Origin: an uncultured Oscillospiraceae bacterium
Lineage (GTDB): Bacteria; Bacillota; Clostridia; Oscillospirales; Ruminococcaceae
Length of the DNA stretch: 43,574 bases
Assembly: GCA_910578255.1 (NCBI GenBank)
Contig: CAJTQM010000015.1
Location: 1 to 43,574, forward strand
Direction: 5' to 3'
Made by a program: the position numbers and the translations under genes
Shown: positions 31,796 to 40,023 of the stretch, one piece after another
Numbering within the stretch: position 1 is the first letter of the stretch
Layout: the number at the start of each line of letters is the position of its first letter
The notes under the pieces: model-generated
What the model saw: only the letters and a program-made list of their open reading frames with translations
Told to the model about the DNA's origin: nothing
Database searches by the model: none

Positions 31796-32527
31796 TTCGG
31801 ATGATCCGGACCGCTGAAACCTTTTCACATAGTTGATATGCTCTTCCCTGACCGAATTGGGCTGGTTGCAAAATGAGAGAAAACCCTCGGCGAAGGAGTC
31901 CACCTCTTCTATGGTAAAACAATTGGCCCTTTCCGCCATTATCGACTCAATTGTAGGTAAAATATCCCCTCTATGCACCGCCGGGACCGAAACATCGGAA
32001 ATTTTTAAGGTGCAGCGGTTGCTGAAAACCACGATGGAGATAAGCCAGTCCGGATCCAACTGCGGAAAATTCTGTAAGATCGCCCGAATGTGGGACTGAT
32101 TTTGCCGTACAGGGCTATAAAATTCGATCGGTGTGTTCCCCTTACCGGAATAGTAAAGCCAATTTTTATATTGTCCCTGCCCATAGATGCTTCCGCTGTA
32201 ATTTTTGTATTCGATGACAAAAATCCCTTTTTGGGTAACACATATCACATCCGTCTCAGAGGAACCGCTGGCCCGGTTTTGCAGATACATGTTTACCAGG
32301 ATCTTTTTATAGGACTTGATCTTATCCAGCTCGTTGCACAATTGAAGTTCCCCTAAAGCGCCAGGGTCGGATATGGCCGACAGCAGATCCTTTTCGCTGG
32401 ACTGAAAATAGCTTGTGCGCTTGTAAAAATCCGTCAGGGAACTGGGCTTTTCCTCCTCCTGGATCTCAGGTTTCGTCCGGCGTTTAAAAAGGCCGGTTAA
32501 AAATCGAAAAAGCATTTTGGCATTCAC
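31793..32527 (-). CDS. NERD-domain protein (nuclease-related)
   Basis: 244 residues. The central NERD domain has the restriction-endonuclease-like cluster E60 (GELQLCNELD), D93 (ETDVICVT) and E106-x-K108 (VIEYKNYSG), so the catalytic motif is intact. The N-terminus is basic and hydrophobic, and the C-terminal 80 residues are unassigned. The start is uncertain: a GTG at 32527 sits very close to GGGGAGG, and an ATG 12 bases later is also possible. A nuclease role is inferred from the fold; the cellular job is unknown. Confidence 0.8.
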   Translation of the reverse strand: MNAKMLFRFLTGLFKRRTKPEIQEEEKPSSLTDFYKRTSYFQSSEKDLLSAISDPGALGELQLCNELDKIKSYKKILVNMYLQNRASGSSETDVICVTQKGIFVIEYKNYSGSIYGQGQYKNWLYYSGKGNTPIEFYSPVRQNQSHIRAILQNFPQLDPDWLISIVVFSNRCTLKISDVSVPAVHRGDILPTIESIMAERANCFTIEEVDSFAEGFLSFCNQPNSVREEHINYVKRFQRSGSSE

Positions 32528-32607
32528 ATCCTCCCCAAACCGCTCCCATAAAAAGAATCCCGCTTTCTTTCAAATCCTACAGCAAAGGGCCGCAAGCCAG
32601 TCTATCA

Positions 32608-33396
32608 TCATCGGCCCAAAAAGAACTCCGGTTCCTTGCGGCCCTCGCCGCACATGGCGGAAAGCTTTTGGACCATCGTCTCCACAAAGCCGCCGGGAAC
32701 AATCCGGGCCGACTTGGGACACTTTTTGGCGCAGGCCTGGCACTTAATGCACCGGCTCATATCTTTAATCGCCGGACTTTTGGGGGAGATGGCGCCGGTG
32801 GGGCAAACCTCAACGCAATGCATACAGTGAATACAGTCCTTGGAAATCTCGTGGGCAATGCCGGATTGGGGGCCGCGGGCCTTATAAGGATAACCGCCGG
32901 AAAGCTGCAAAGAAAAATCGCCCAAGGAGGATTGGGACAGCCAGAAGGCAATTTTTCGGCCAAAATCGGCGCACTTGGCCAGGTCCTCCCCATCGGGACG
33001 GCCGGCGGCGATCACATTGCCGAAGGAATGCTCGCCAATAAAAGCGCCGGCAGCCACCGGAATAAAGCCCTGGCAGGACAAAAGGTCCCGCAACTCCAAC
33101 AGCGCGTCCTCATAGGCGCGGTTGCCGTATACCGCCGCCAACACCACCGGCGTACAGCTGCCGTGAATCCGGCGAATGGCCTCCTCGGCCTGCACCGGGA
33201 TGCGCCCGCCGTAAACCGGCGCGCCGATAACCAAAAGATCCTGGGGGCCAAAAGAATAGTCCTGGGCTCGGGCCGCCGGAAGGGTCAGGTCCAGCGAGAC
33301 GGCGGAGGGCAAAATCCCCCGGGCGATGGCCTCGACCGTTTTCTTGGTCGTATCGGTGGGGCTAAAATAAGCGGCGGTTACGGTGGAAATTTCCAT
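32608..33396 (-). CDS. EFR1-family flavodoxin-ferredoxin fusion protein
   Basis: 262 residues. The N-terminal flavodoxin-like domain (about 1-155) has the FMN loop AAYFSPTDTTKKTVEAIA and GAPVYGGRIP. The C-terminal domain has two [4Fe-4S] motifs: CIHCMHCVEVCP (188-198) and CIKCQACAKKCP (216-226). EFR1 proteins are common in anaerobes and should pass electrons between ferredoxin clusters and flavin; the acceptor is unknown. It is monocistronic behind a predicted promoter. Confidence 0.93.
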   Translation of the reverse strand: MEISTVTAAYFSPTDTTKKTVEAIARGILPSAVSLDLTLPAARAQDYSFGPQDLLVIGAPVYGGRIPVQAEEAIRRIHGSCTPVVLAAVYGNRAYEDALLELRDLLSCQGFIPVAAGAFIGEHSFGNVIAAGRPDGEDLAKCADFGRKIAFWLSQSSLGDFSLQLSGGYPYKARGPQSGIAHEISKDCIHCMHCVEVCPTGAISPKSPAIKDMSRCIKCQACAKKCPKSARIVPGGFVETMVQKLSAMCGEGRKEPEFFLGR

Positions 33397-33440
33397 ACTA
33401 CTTCCTTCTTTCCTTTTGTCAAAGCATGTCGTTTTATAGT

Positions 33441-33469
33441 ATTATACAACAAAGTATGCCGGACGTAAA
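33441..33469 (-). promoter_or_regulatory. Predicted promoter of the EFR1 gene
   Basis: Minus strand: TTTACG (33469-33464), 17 bases, TATAAT (33446-33441); about 45 bases before the ATG. Confidence 0.6.
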
Positions 33470-33474
33470 GGCGC

Positions 33475-33514
33475 AAAAACGCCTGTCATCCATAAGGCGG
33501 ACGGCAGGCGTTTT
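33475..33514 (-). terminator. Rho-independent terminator of glmS
   Basis: Minus strand: AAAACGCCTG pairs with CAGGCGTTTTT around a 19-base loop, just after the glmS stop. Confidence 0.85.
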
Positions 33515-33521
33515 CTCAGTT

Positions 33522-35342
33522 TTATTCCACTGTAACGGATTTTGCCAGATTGCGGGGTTTATCCACGTCGCAGCCCCGGGCCACCGCTGTGTGATAGGCG
33601 AGCAGCTGCAAGGGGATCACCGCCAGAATCGGCGCGAACAGATCCTCCAGGTCCGGCAGACGGATGACGTGATCGTATACGTCCTCGCCAACCTCGTCGC
33701 CTTGCTTGCAGATCAAAATGACCTTGGCGCCGCGGGCGCGGGTCTCTTTAATATTGCTAATGGTCTTGGGCAGCAGCGCCGACTGGGTCGCCACCGCGAT
33801 AACCGGAACGCCGTTGGTGATCAGGGAAATGGTCCCGTGCTTTAGTTCCCCTGCCTCATAAGCTTCGCTGTGGATGTAGGAAATTTCCTTCAGCTTTAAA
33901 GAGCCTTCCCGGCAAAGGGCAAAATCCGCGCCCCGGCCGATAAAGAAAAGATCCTCCTGGTCTTTAAGTAGCTGCGCCAGTTCCTGGGTTTTTGGATCGG
34001 TTTGCAGCGCCTCTTTTGTCTTTTCAACCGCCAGCAGCAACCGCTCCACATAGCCGGCGGCCTCTTTTTTTGTGATCCGGCCTTTTTCCACGGCAATTTG
34101 AATCGCCAGCAGATACAGTACGCCGGTTTGGACCGAATAGGCCTTGGTGCTGGCCACGGCGATTTCCGGTCCCGCATAGGTATACAAAACGATGTCCGCC
34201 TCCCGGGCAATGGTGGACCCGGCCACATTGACGATGGCCAGCGTCCGGATCCCCTGCTTTTTGGCCAGCCGCAGAGCCGCCAGGGTATCCGCCGTCTCGC
34301 CGGACTGGGAGATCACCACCACCAGCTGGGAAGGATCCAGAATCGGGTCGCGGTACCGGAATTCGGAAGCAATGTCCACCTCCGCCGGGACCCGGGCCAG
34401 CTTTTCGATGACATTTTTGCCGATAAAGCCCGCATAGCTGGCGGTACCGCAGGCTACCATCTGAACGCGGGTAATGTCTTTGAAAAAGCCCGGCGTGATT
34501 CCGTCCCGGCCAAAGTCCGGCAGGCCCTGACTGATCCGGGGATGGATGGTGTTAAATAAAGCGGTGGGCTGCTCGAAAATTTCCTTGCGCATAAAATGGG
34601 CGTAGCCGTTTTTCTGAGCCTGCTCCATATCCCATTGGGCGGTGAGCAGTTCTTTTTGCACCGGATCGCCGTTCATGTTGCAGATAAAGATCTCACCATC
34701 CGGCGAAATCTTTACAATTTCGCCGTGCTCCAGGGCGTAATACCGCTTTGTGTACTGCAAAACCGCCGAAATGTCCGAGGCCAAAAAGCCCTCGCCTTCT
34801 CCCACCGCGGCCAAAAGCGGACTGTTTAAACGGGTGCCGTAGACCTCGCCAGGGCGGTCGGCAAACAGAATGCCGAAGGCGTAGGAGCCCTCCATTTTTG
34901 CGCAGGCCTCCCGAATGGCGGCGATGGGATCCCCATGGTAGCAGGAATCCAGAAGCTTAGCGGCCACCTCCGTATCGGTCTGGGTCTGGAAGGTATAGCC
35001 GGCGGCGGAAAGTTCCGCCTTTAACTCGCCATAGTTTTCAATAATGCCGTTGTGGACCAGGCTCAGCCGGTCTGTCCCGTGGGGATGGGCGTTGGCGTCG
35101 GTGGGTTCCCCATGGGTAGCCCAGCGGGTATGGCCAATCCCGCATTGGCCCGGCAGCGGCGACGCGGAAAGCAACCCGGACACCACCGACAGCCGTCCTG
35201 CGGCCTTGACGGTTTTGAGGGTCCCTTCACTGAACACGGAAACGCCCGCCGAATCATAACCGCGGTATTCCAGCGCGCTGAGTCCCTCTAATAAAACGGA
35301 AACGGCCGCCTTGGGGCCGGAGTAACCTACAATACCACACAT
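33522..35342 (-). CDS. glmS: Glutamine--fructose-6-phosphate aminotransferase
   Basis: 606 residues from the ATG at 35342 (AGGAG eight bases upstream), which places the nucleophile Cys at position 2 in MCGIVGYSG. The N-terminal class II glutaminase carries TRWATHG and HNGIIENY; two SIS isomerase domains follow (SQSGETADTLAAL; the C-terminal end reads CDVDKPRNLAKSVTVE). It makes glucosamine-6-phosphate for peptidoglycan and other amino sugars. Regulation is by a glmS ribozyme in the leader. Confidence 0.99.
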   Translation of the reverse strand: MCGIVGYSGPKAAVSVLLEGLSALEYRGYDSAGVSVFSEGTLKTVKAAGRLSVVSGLLSASPLPGQCGIGHTRWATHGEPTDANAHPHGTDRLSLVHNGIIENYGELKAELSAAGYTFQTQTDTEVAAKLLDSCYHGDPIAAIREACAKMEGSYAFGILFADRPGEVYGTRLNSPLLAAVGEGEGFLASDISAVLQYTKRYYALEHGEIVKISPDGEIFICNMNGDPVQKELLTAQWDMEQAQKNGYAHFMRKEIFEQPTALFNTIHPRISQGLPDFGRDGITPGFFKDITRVQMVACGTASYAGFIGKNVIEKLARVPAEVDIASEFRYRDPILDPSQLVVVISQSGETADTLAALRLAKKQGIRTLAIVNVAGSTIAREADIVLYTYAGPEIAVASTKAYSVQTGVLYLLAIQIAVEKGRITKKEAAGYVERLLLAVEKTKEALQTDPKTQELAQLLKDQEDLFFIGRGADFALCREGSLKLKEISYIHSEAYEAGELKHGTISLITNGVPVIAVATQSALLPKTISNIKETRARGAKVILICKQGDEVGEDVYDHVIRLPDLEDLFAPILAVIPLQLLAYHTAVARGCDVDKPRNLAKSVTVE

Positions 35343-35384
35343 ATTCAATTCTCCTGTCTATGTAAAGAATCGTATTTCAAAAAA

Positions 35385-35540
35385 CGAATGGTTCCCGGAA
35401 TACTGTGTTGTGCCGTCAGTTGCCTGCGGTTTTGCCGTATTCTCTCGCAGGGGAACGCCGCGGGGAGGCATCCGCCGAGATTTCGATACTCCTCCCGCCT
35501 CGTCGACCGCGCCGAACGCGCGGCTGTGGCGCTTTCTTCC
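35385..35540 (-). promoter_or_regulatory. glmS ribozyme (GlcN6P-activated self-cleaving riboswitch)
   Basis: On the minus strand the leader reads AAAGCGCC (predicted cleavage between A35533 and G35532), then the conserved core GACGAGG, TATCGAAATCTCGGCGGAT and GCCTCCCC, and then a second pseudoknot/P3-P4 region with GGCAAAACCGCAGGCAAC. These blocks and their order match glmS ribozymes of Bacillus and Thermoanaerobacter. It ends about 40 bases before the glmS ATG. High GlcN6P should trigger cleavage and mRNA decay. Boundaries are approximate. Confidence 0.93.
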
Positions 35541-35661
35541 TTTGTCCAATAAATCCTCCTTTCCGCTTTATTTGGTGAAAGCTGCCCTCCTTTCTTCTCT
35601 GTGCCCGGCACTGCCATCCTATGCCAAGTACGGTCATAGGGTTCCTGCCCGGGTTTAGGCT

Positions 35662-35690
35662 ATTATACCAAATCCCCCGGCCAAAGGCAA
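35662..35690 (-). promoter_or_regulatory. Predicted promoter of glmS
   Basis: Minus strand: TTGCCT (35690-35685), 17 bases, TATAAT (35667-35662). It gives a leader of about 310 nt. Between it and the ribozyme is a small hairpin (CCTATG/CATAGG), and SD-like GGAGG runs without a credible ORF. Confidence 0.75.
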
Positions 35691-35730
35691 GAAAAGTCTG
35701 GGCAGCCTAACAGGTATGGCCAATGACACT

Positions 35731-35758
35731 TTGCACAGCTTCGCCTTTATGGTATCAT
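35731..35758 (+). promoter_or_regulatory. Predicted promoter of the GNAT gene at 35827
   Basis: TTGCAC, 16 bases, TATCAT; divergent from the glmS promoter. Confidence 0.5.
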
Positions 35759-35826
35759 GAAAAGGATCAAGGGGGCTTTCGAGGATAAAAGCATCTGAAA
35801 AAACAACACTGCGGGGAGGGTATGAT

Positions 35827-36378
35827 ATGCAAATCAGCGCACAGAAGGTAAGGTTCAGCAGCACGGATATCAAACGCATTTACTTGGAAGCGTTCCCCAA
35901 AAGCGAACGGATGCCGTTTTTCCTGATGGTGGCGATGTCCAAGCTGTGGAACACGCAGTTTCTCGGCTTCTACGACGGCGACGACCCCTGCGGGCTGATC
36001 TATCTGGCATCGAACCGGAAAATGGTGTTTGTGATGTTTCTCGCCGTGGACAAACGCCTGCGCACAAAAGGCTACGGCAGCGCCATATTGCAGCAGGTAA
36101 AGGAAATGTATCCCCATAAAAAGATTCTTGTTTCCATCGAGCCCTGCGACGATTTCGCGGCGGATCTTACGCTACGAAAAAGGCGCAAAGCGTTTTATAT
36201 CCAAAACGGATATAGAGAAACCGGGTTCCGGCTGAAGCTCAACGGCATAGAACAGGAAATCCTCATTTTGAACGGGGAATTTGTCAAAAAGGAGTTTCGC
36301 TCCTTCTTTCTATTTTACAGCGCCGGCAGTATATATCCAAAAATATGGGAGCAAAAACAATCGAAAATGCCCTCGTAA
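35827..36378 (+). CDS. GNAT-family N-acetyltransferase
   Basis: 183 residues; ATG with GGGGAGGG six bases upstream. VFVMFLAVDKRLRTKGYGSAILQQV is acetyl-CoA motif A (R-x-x-G-Y-G), followed by LRKRRKAFYIQNGYRETGF. The C-terminal 35 residues are an unusual hydrophobic/basic extension. It is a general GNAT of firmicute type with unknown substrate; monocistronic and divergent from glmS. Confidence 0.85.
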   Translation: MQISAQKVRFSSTDIKRIYLEAFPKSERMPFFLMVAMSKLWNTQFLGFYDGDDPCGLIYLASNRKMVFVMFLAVDKRLRTKGYGSAILQQVKEMYPHKKILVSIEPCDDFAADLTLRKRRKAFYIQNGYRETGFRLKLNGIEQEILILNGEFVKKEFRSFFLFYSAGSIYPKIWEQKQSKMPS

Positions 36379-36424
36379 TCTTCGCTTTTGGAGCGTTTTC
36401 TTTTGAAAAATCCGGCCGTTTCGG

Positions 36425-36453
36425 TTGAAATCAGGACCGATCTATATTATAAT
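36425..36453 (+). promoter_or_regulatory. Predicted promoter of proS
   Basis: TTGAAA, 17 bases, TATAAT. Only 46 bases separate it from the proS ATG, so there is no room for a T-box leader. Confidence 0.8.
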
Positions 36454-36499
36454 GAGGGTTCAGAAGAAAGGACGATTGTCCTAAAAGGGAGTGAACGCA

Positions 36500-37936
36500 A
36501 TGGCAGACAACAAAAAAATGGTGGAGGCAATCACCTCAATGGAGGAGGATTTTGCCAAATGGTACACCGACGTAGTAAAAAAGGCCGAGCTGATTGACTA
36601 TTCCAGCGTGCGCGGATGTGTGATTCTGCGCCCATATGGCTACGCCATCTGGGAAAATATCCAGAAATGGATGGACGGCGCCTTTAAAAAGACCGGACAC
36701 GAAAACGTCTATATGCCAATGCTCATCCCCGAAAGCTTACTGCAAAAAGAAAAGGATCACGTGGAAGGCTTTGCGCCGGAGGTGGCCTGGGTCACCCACG
36801 GCGGCAACGAAAAGCTTGCGGAACGGCTGTGCGTGCGGCCCACCTCCGAAACGCTGTTCTGCGAGCATTACGCCCACGTCATCAATTCCTACCGGGATCT
36901 GCCCAAGCTGTACAACCAGTGGTGCTCGGTGCTGCGGTGGGAAAAGACCACCCGCCCTTTCCTGCGGACCATGGAGTTTCTCTGGCAGGAGGGTCACACC
37001 ATGCACGAAACCGCCGAAGAGGCGATTGCGGAAACCGAGCAGATGCTTAACATCTACGCCCAGCTGTGTGAAAAGGTTTTGGCCGTTCCGGTGGTAAAGG
37101 GCAAAAAGACCAACAAGGAAAAATTCGCCGGAGCCCTGGCCACCTACACCATAGAGGCGATGATGCACGACGGAAAGTCCCTGCAGGCCGGCACCTCCCA
37201 CTATTTTGGAGACGGCTTTGCCAAAGCTTTTGACATCCAGTTTACCGGACGGGACAACACCCTGCAATATCCGCACCAGACCTCTTGGGGGGTGAGTACC
37301 CGGATCATCGGCGCGATCATCATGACCCACGGGGACAACAACGGTCTGGTTCTTCCCCCGCAGGTGGCGCCGATTCAGGTGGTCATCATTCCGGTGGCCC
37401 AGCATAAAGAGGGCGTACTGGAAAAGGCGGCGGAATTAAAAGAGCGGCTGTCCCGCTTCTGCCGGGTGAAGATGGACGACTCCAACAACTCGCCGGGCTG
37501 GAAATACGCCGAATACGAGATGAAGGGAGTCCCCCTGCGGCTGGAAATCGGCCCCCGGGACATCGAGCAAAATCAGTGCGTGCTGGTCAGCCGGGACAAC
37601 CGGGAAAAAACGGTGGTCGCTTTAGACCAGCTGGAAGCGGCGATTCCCCAGCTTCTGGGGCAGCTGCATGACCGGCTGTATCAAAAGGCGCTGGAAAACC
37701 GGGAAAAACGCACCTTCACCGCCCACAACATGGACGAGATGATCCAGGCGGCCAACGGGGAAAATGGCTTTATCAAAGCCATGTGGTGCGGCGATCTGGC
37801 CTGTGAAGAGGCCTTTAAGGAAAAGGCCGGCGTCACCTCCCGCTGTATGCCCTTCGAGCAGGAGCATCTGGACGACGTGTGCGCCTGCTGCGGCAAGCCT
37901 GCCAAGGCGATGGTCTACTGGGGCAAGGCCTATTAA
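36500..37936 (+). CDS. proS: Prolyl-tRNA synthetase, archaeal/eukaryotic-like type
   Basis: 478 residues from the ATG with AAGGGAG eight bases upstream. It starts with EEDFAKWYTDVVKKAELIDYSSVRGCVILRPYGYAIWENIQ, typical of the short ProRS class that lacks the large editing insertion. Class II motifs include RPTSETLFCEHYA, WRE-like LRWEKTTRPFLRTMEFLWQEGHT and GAIIMTHGDNNGLVLPP. The C-terminal Cys-containing domain (CGDLACEEAF, CACCGKPA) ends in an aromatic residue, as in archaeal-type ProRS. It charges tRNA-Pro. Confidence 0.97.
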   Translation: MADNKKMVEAITSMEEDFAKWYTDVVKKAELIDYSSVRGCVILRPYGYAIWENIQKWMDGAFKKTGHENVYMPMLIPESLLQKEKDHVEGFAPEVAWVTHGGNEKLAERLCVRPTSETLFCEHYAHVINSYRDLPKLYNQWCSVLRWEKTTRPFLRTMEFLWQEGHTMHETAEEAIAETEQMLNIYAQLCEKVLAVPVVKGKKTNKEKFAGALATYTIEAMMHDGKSLQAGTSHYFGDGFAKAFDIQFTGRDNTLQYPHQTSWGVSTRIIGAIIMTHGDNNGLVLPPQVAPIQVVIIPVAQHKEGVLEKAAELKERLSRFCRVKMDDSNNSPGWKYAEYEMKGVPLRLEIGPRDIEQNQCVLVSRDNREKTVVALDQLEAAIPQLLGQLHDRLYQKALENREKRTFTAHNMDEMIQAANGENGFIKAMWCGDLACEEAFKEKAGVTSRCMPFEQEHLDDVCACCGKPAKAMVYWGKAY

Positions 37937-37946
37937 AAAACTGTAG

Positions 37947-37985
37947 AAAAAACGGCTTCAACCGACGGTTGGGGCCGTATTTTTT
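37947..37985 (+). terminator. Rho-independent terminator of proS
   Basis: ACGGCTTCAACC, loop GAC, GGTTGGGGCCGT, an imperfect stem followed by ATTTTTT. Confidence 0.8.
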
Positions 37986-38005
37986 GGGAATTGCGCACCG
38001 GTTGA

Positions 38006-38034
38006 TTGCTTTTTCTGGCAAAACCTGCTATTGT
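38006..38034 (+). promoter_or_regulatory. Predicted promoter of the small ORF / ABC exporter
   Basis: TTGCTT, 17 bases, TATTGT with a TGn extension (TGCTATTGT). It lies 40 bases before the small ORF. Confidence 0.5.
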
Positions 38035-38073
38035 AAGAAAAAGACAAGTTGTCTTGGAAAGGAGATTTTTTCT

Positions 38074-38166
38074 ATGAAGGAAAACTTTATTCGGCTGCGA
38101 AAAAGAAACCGTCAAAAATCTGTAAACCACGAGATACGAAAGGGAGACGACAGAACGACAGCATAA
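38074..38166 (+). CDS. Small basic peptide ORF upstream of the ABC exporter
   Basis: 30 residues, starting MKENFIRLRKRNRQKS and ending RKGDDRTTA; rich in Arg and Lys. An ideal AAAGGAG lies nine bases before the ATG. It ends 45 bases before the exporter ATG, and its stop codon lies inside a hairpin (38161-38186). It could be a leader peptide that controls the exporter by translation, or an exported peptide. I recognise no family. It could also be chance, but the SD is as good as any in the window. Confidence 0.45.
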   Translation: MKENFIRLRKRNRQKSVNHEIRKGDDRTTA

Positions 38167-38186
38167 GCTTGGTTCGAAGCCTATGC
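38161..38186 (+). promoter_or_regulatory. Hairpin between the small ORF and the exporter gene
   Basis: GCATA-A-GCTT, loop GGTTCG, AAGC-C-TATGC: arms of nine pairs with one mismatch. The stop codon of the small ORF lies inside the 5' arm and no T-run follows, so control of translation or RNA stability is more likely than termination. Confidence 0.4.
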
Positions 38187-38211
38187 CCTTTCCTTTATAA
38201 TGGGAGGACGT

Positions 38212-39900
38212 ATGCGAAAATACCTATTCAGGCACCCTATTCTTCTGATCAACGCCGTCATCGCCACCTGGTTAAGCGATGCGCTCTGGCTGGTGTTTGC
38301 CTTTAACCTGCGGGATATCATCGACACCGCTACTGCCGGGGATCTTGGTCGGCTAAAGTGGGAGCTGATAAAAGGCGCGTCACTTTTAATGGTAATCGCC
38401 TTTACCATCTACTTAGGCCACGCCGCCCGGGGGATCTATCGGAAACAGATCATGGTCCAGGTGAAAAATGACCTGTTTAACAATTTGTTGTCCATGGATA
38501 TGGAAACATTTCAAAAAAGCAACTCGGCCCGATACCTGTCCGTCTTTCAAAACGACATCAAGCTGTTTGACTCGGACTATGTCTATGTTATCATCCGCGC
38601 CGCCTCCGAACTGTTGCTCTTGCCAAGCGCCGCTGGGGCCATGGCGTCCTTACAGCCCGGCATCGCTTTGCTGGTACTGGTGCTCAGCGGCGCCTCTTTG
38701 ATCGTGCCGGTCCTGTTCGGCAAAGGGCTGGCCACCCGGCAGAAAAAAGCCGTTCAGGCGCTGGAGAGGTATACCGTTCGGCTTAAGGACATTTTCTCAG
38801 GCTTTGAGATGATCAAAAGCTACGGCGTGGCCCCGCAGATGGAAAAAAGCCACGGCAGTCTGAACCACTGTGTCGAGCAGAGCCAGCTTCGCCTGCGGCT
38901 GCTACAGGGATGGTCCTCCTGCTGCTCCTACGGCGCCGGCCGGGTCAACTACATTTTGGTTATCGCCGTTTCGGCCATTTTAGTGGCTAAAGGCGTCATG
39001 ACCGCCGGTACACTGATCGCGGCACAGACGTTAATGGGCTCCGTCTTAGGTCCGATTTGGAACCTTTCGGATATGCTGGCCTCCATCAAAGGAGCCAAGG
39101 CGGTCAACGAGCGGCTGGAAAAGCTGCTGGCGCCGGTTGGCACCTTTGCCGGACCGAAAGCGCCTCTTCCATTGCCGGTGCAGTCGATTGAACTGCGGGA
39201 TCTGTCCTTTGGCTACAGCGAAGACGAAACGGTTCTTCATCACATCGACCTGCGGTTTGAGCGCGGGAAAAAATACGCGCTGGTCGGCGCTTCCGGCTGT
39301 GGGAAAAGCACCCTGTTAAAGCTGCTGATGCGCTATTACAGCGGCTACCAGGGGCAGATTCTCCTCAACGGCCGGCCGGTAGAGGATTTTTCCAAGGAAG
39401 ACTATTATAAACAGGTGTCGATGATCCACCAAAACGTGTTTTTGTTTGACGACACCGTCCGCGATAACATCGCCCTGTACCAGGATTTCCCCCAGCAGGC
39501 GTTGGAGCAGGCGGTAGCGGACGCGGGACTGGCGGAAAAGGTCTCGTCGCTGCCCCAGGGGCTGGACGCCCAGATCGAAGAGGGCGGGCGCAATCTCTCC
39601 GGCGGGGAGCGGCAGCGAATGGCCATCGCCCGGGCGTTTTTGCGGAACACGCCGGTGCTGATCATGGACGAGGCCACCGCCGGGCTGGACAATCGGACCG
39701 CCCGCCAGATCGACCAGACCCTGACCAGGAAAAAGGACCTGACCGCCATCCTCGTCACCCACAAGCTCACCGAAGAATCCCTGAAAGGATGCGACCAAAT
39801 CCTGGTGATGAAAAACGGCCGGATCGTGGAGCAGGGCGACTTCGAAAATCTGATGGCGCTAAAAGGGGAATTCTACAGTCTGTTCCGCATTGCCAACTAA
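38212..39900 (+). CDS. ABC exporter half-transporter (fused permease-ATPase)
   Basis: 562 residues from the ATG with GGGAGG upstream; an ATG 12 bases earlier lacks an SD. Residues 1-300 are a type-I exporter membrane domain (six hydrophobic spans). The NBD has Walker A GASGCGKST (about 359), signature LSGGERQ (about 462), Walker B VLIMDEAT (about 482) and switch His in VTHK. It probably works as a homodimer since no second half-transporter is adjacent. The substrate is unknown; multidrug, lipid or peptide export are options. A 30-codon basic ORF precedes it. Confidence 0.92.
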   Translation: MRKYLFRHPILLINAVIATWLSDALWLVFAFNLRDIIDTATAGDLGRLKWELIKGASLLMVIAFTIYLGHAARGIYRKQIMVQVKNDLFNNLLSMDMETFQKSNSARYLSVFQNDIKLFDSDYVYVIIRAASELLLLPSAAGAMASLQPGIALLVLVLSGASLIVPVLFGKGLATRQKKAVQALERYTVRLKDIFSGFEMIKSYGVAPQMEKSHGSLNHCVEQSQLRLRLLQGWSSCCSYGAGRVNYILVIAVSAILVAKGVMTAGTLIAAQTLMGSVLGPIWNLSDMLASIKGAKAVNERLEKLLAPVGTFAGPKAPLPLPVQSIELRDLSFGYSEDETVLHHIDLRFERGKKYALVGASGCGKSTLLKLLMRYYSGYQGQILLNGRPVEDFSKEDYYKQVSMIHQNVFLFDDTVRDNIALYQDFPQQALEQAVADAGLAEKVSSLPQGLDAQIEEGGRNLSGGERQRMAIARAFLRNTPVLIMDEATAGLDNRTARQIDQTLTRKKDLTAILVTHKLTEESLKGCDQILVMKNGRIVEQGDFENLMALKGEFYSLFRIAN

Positions 39901-39902
39901 TT

Positions 39903-39932
39903 AAAACAGCCGCTTTTTAGCGGCTGTTTTTT
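39903..39932 (+). terminator. Rho-independent terminator of the ABC exporter gene
   Basis: AAAACAGCCGCT, loop TTTT, AGCGGCTGTTTTTT, two bases after the stop codon. Confidence 0.95.
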
Positions 39933-39942
39933 CTGCGGCGCG

Positions 39943-39971
39943 TTGACATTCCCCGCCTTGTCCTTTACACT
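39943..39971 (+). promoter_or_regulatory. Predicted promoter of the Rsm22-family gene
   Basis: TTGACA, 17 bases, TACACT; perfect -35. Confidence 0.75.
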
Positions 39972-40023
39972 AAAGAAACAGCCAATGGCACATCGGACAA
40001 AAACGACGGACGGAGGATTGGGT

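Noticed and set aside
35416..35637. Minus-strand small ORF starting MTVLGIGWQCRAQ in the glmS leader
   Set aside because: It overlaps the glmS ribozyme core and has no convincing SD before its ATG; RNA structure explains the sequence better.
36380..36410. Weak hairpin CGCT/AGCG plus TTTTCTTTT after the GNAT gene at 35827
   Set aside because: A four-base stem is too weak to call a terminator, though some termination is possible.
36454..36499. T-box leader for proS
   Set aside because: Only 46 bases lie between the -10 box and the ATG, too short for a T-box and without its conserved motif.
38196..38201. A perfect TATAAT just before the ABC exporter start
   Set aside because: A start from it would exclude the GGGAGG site and leave almost no leader; the -35 is poor. 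The upstream promoter at 38006 fits better.
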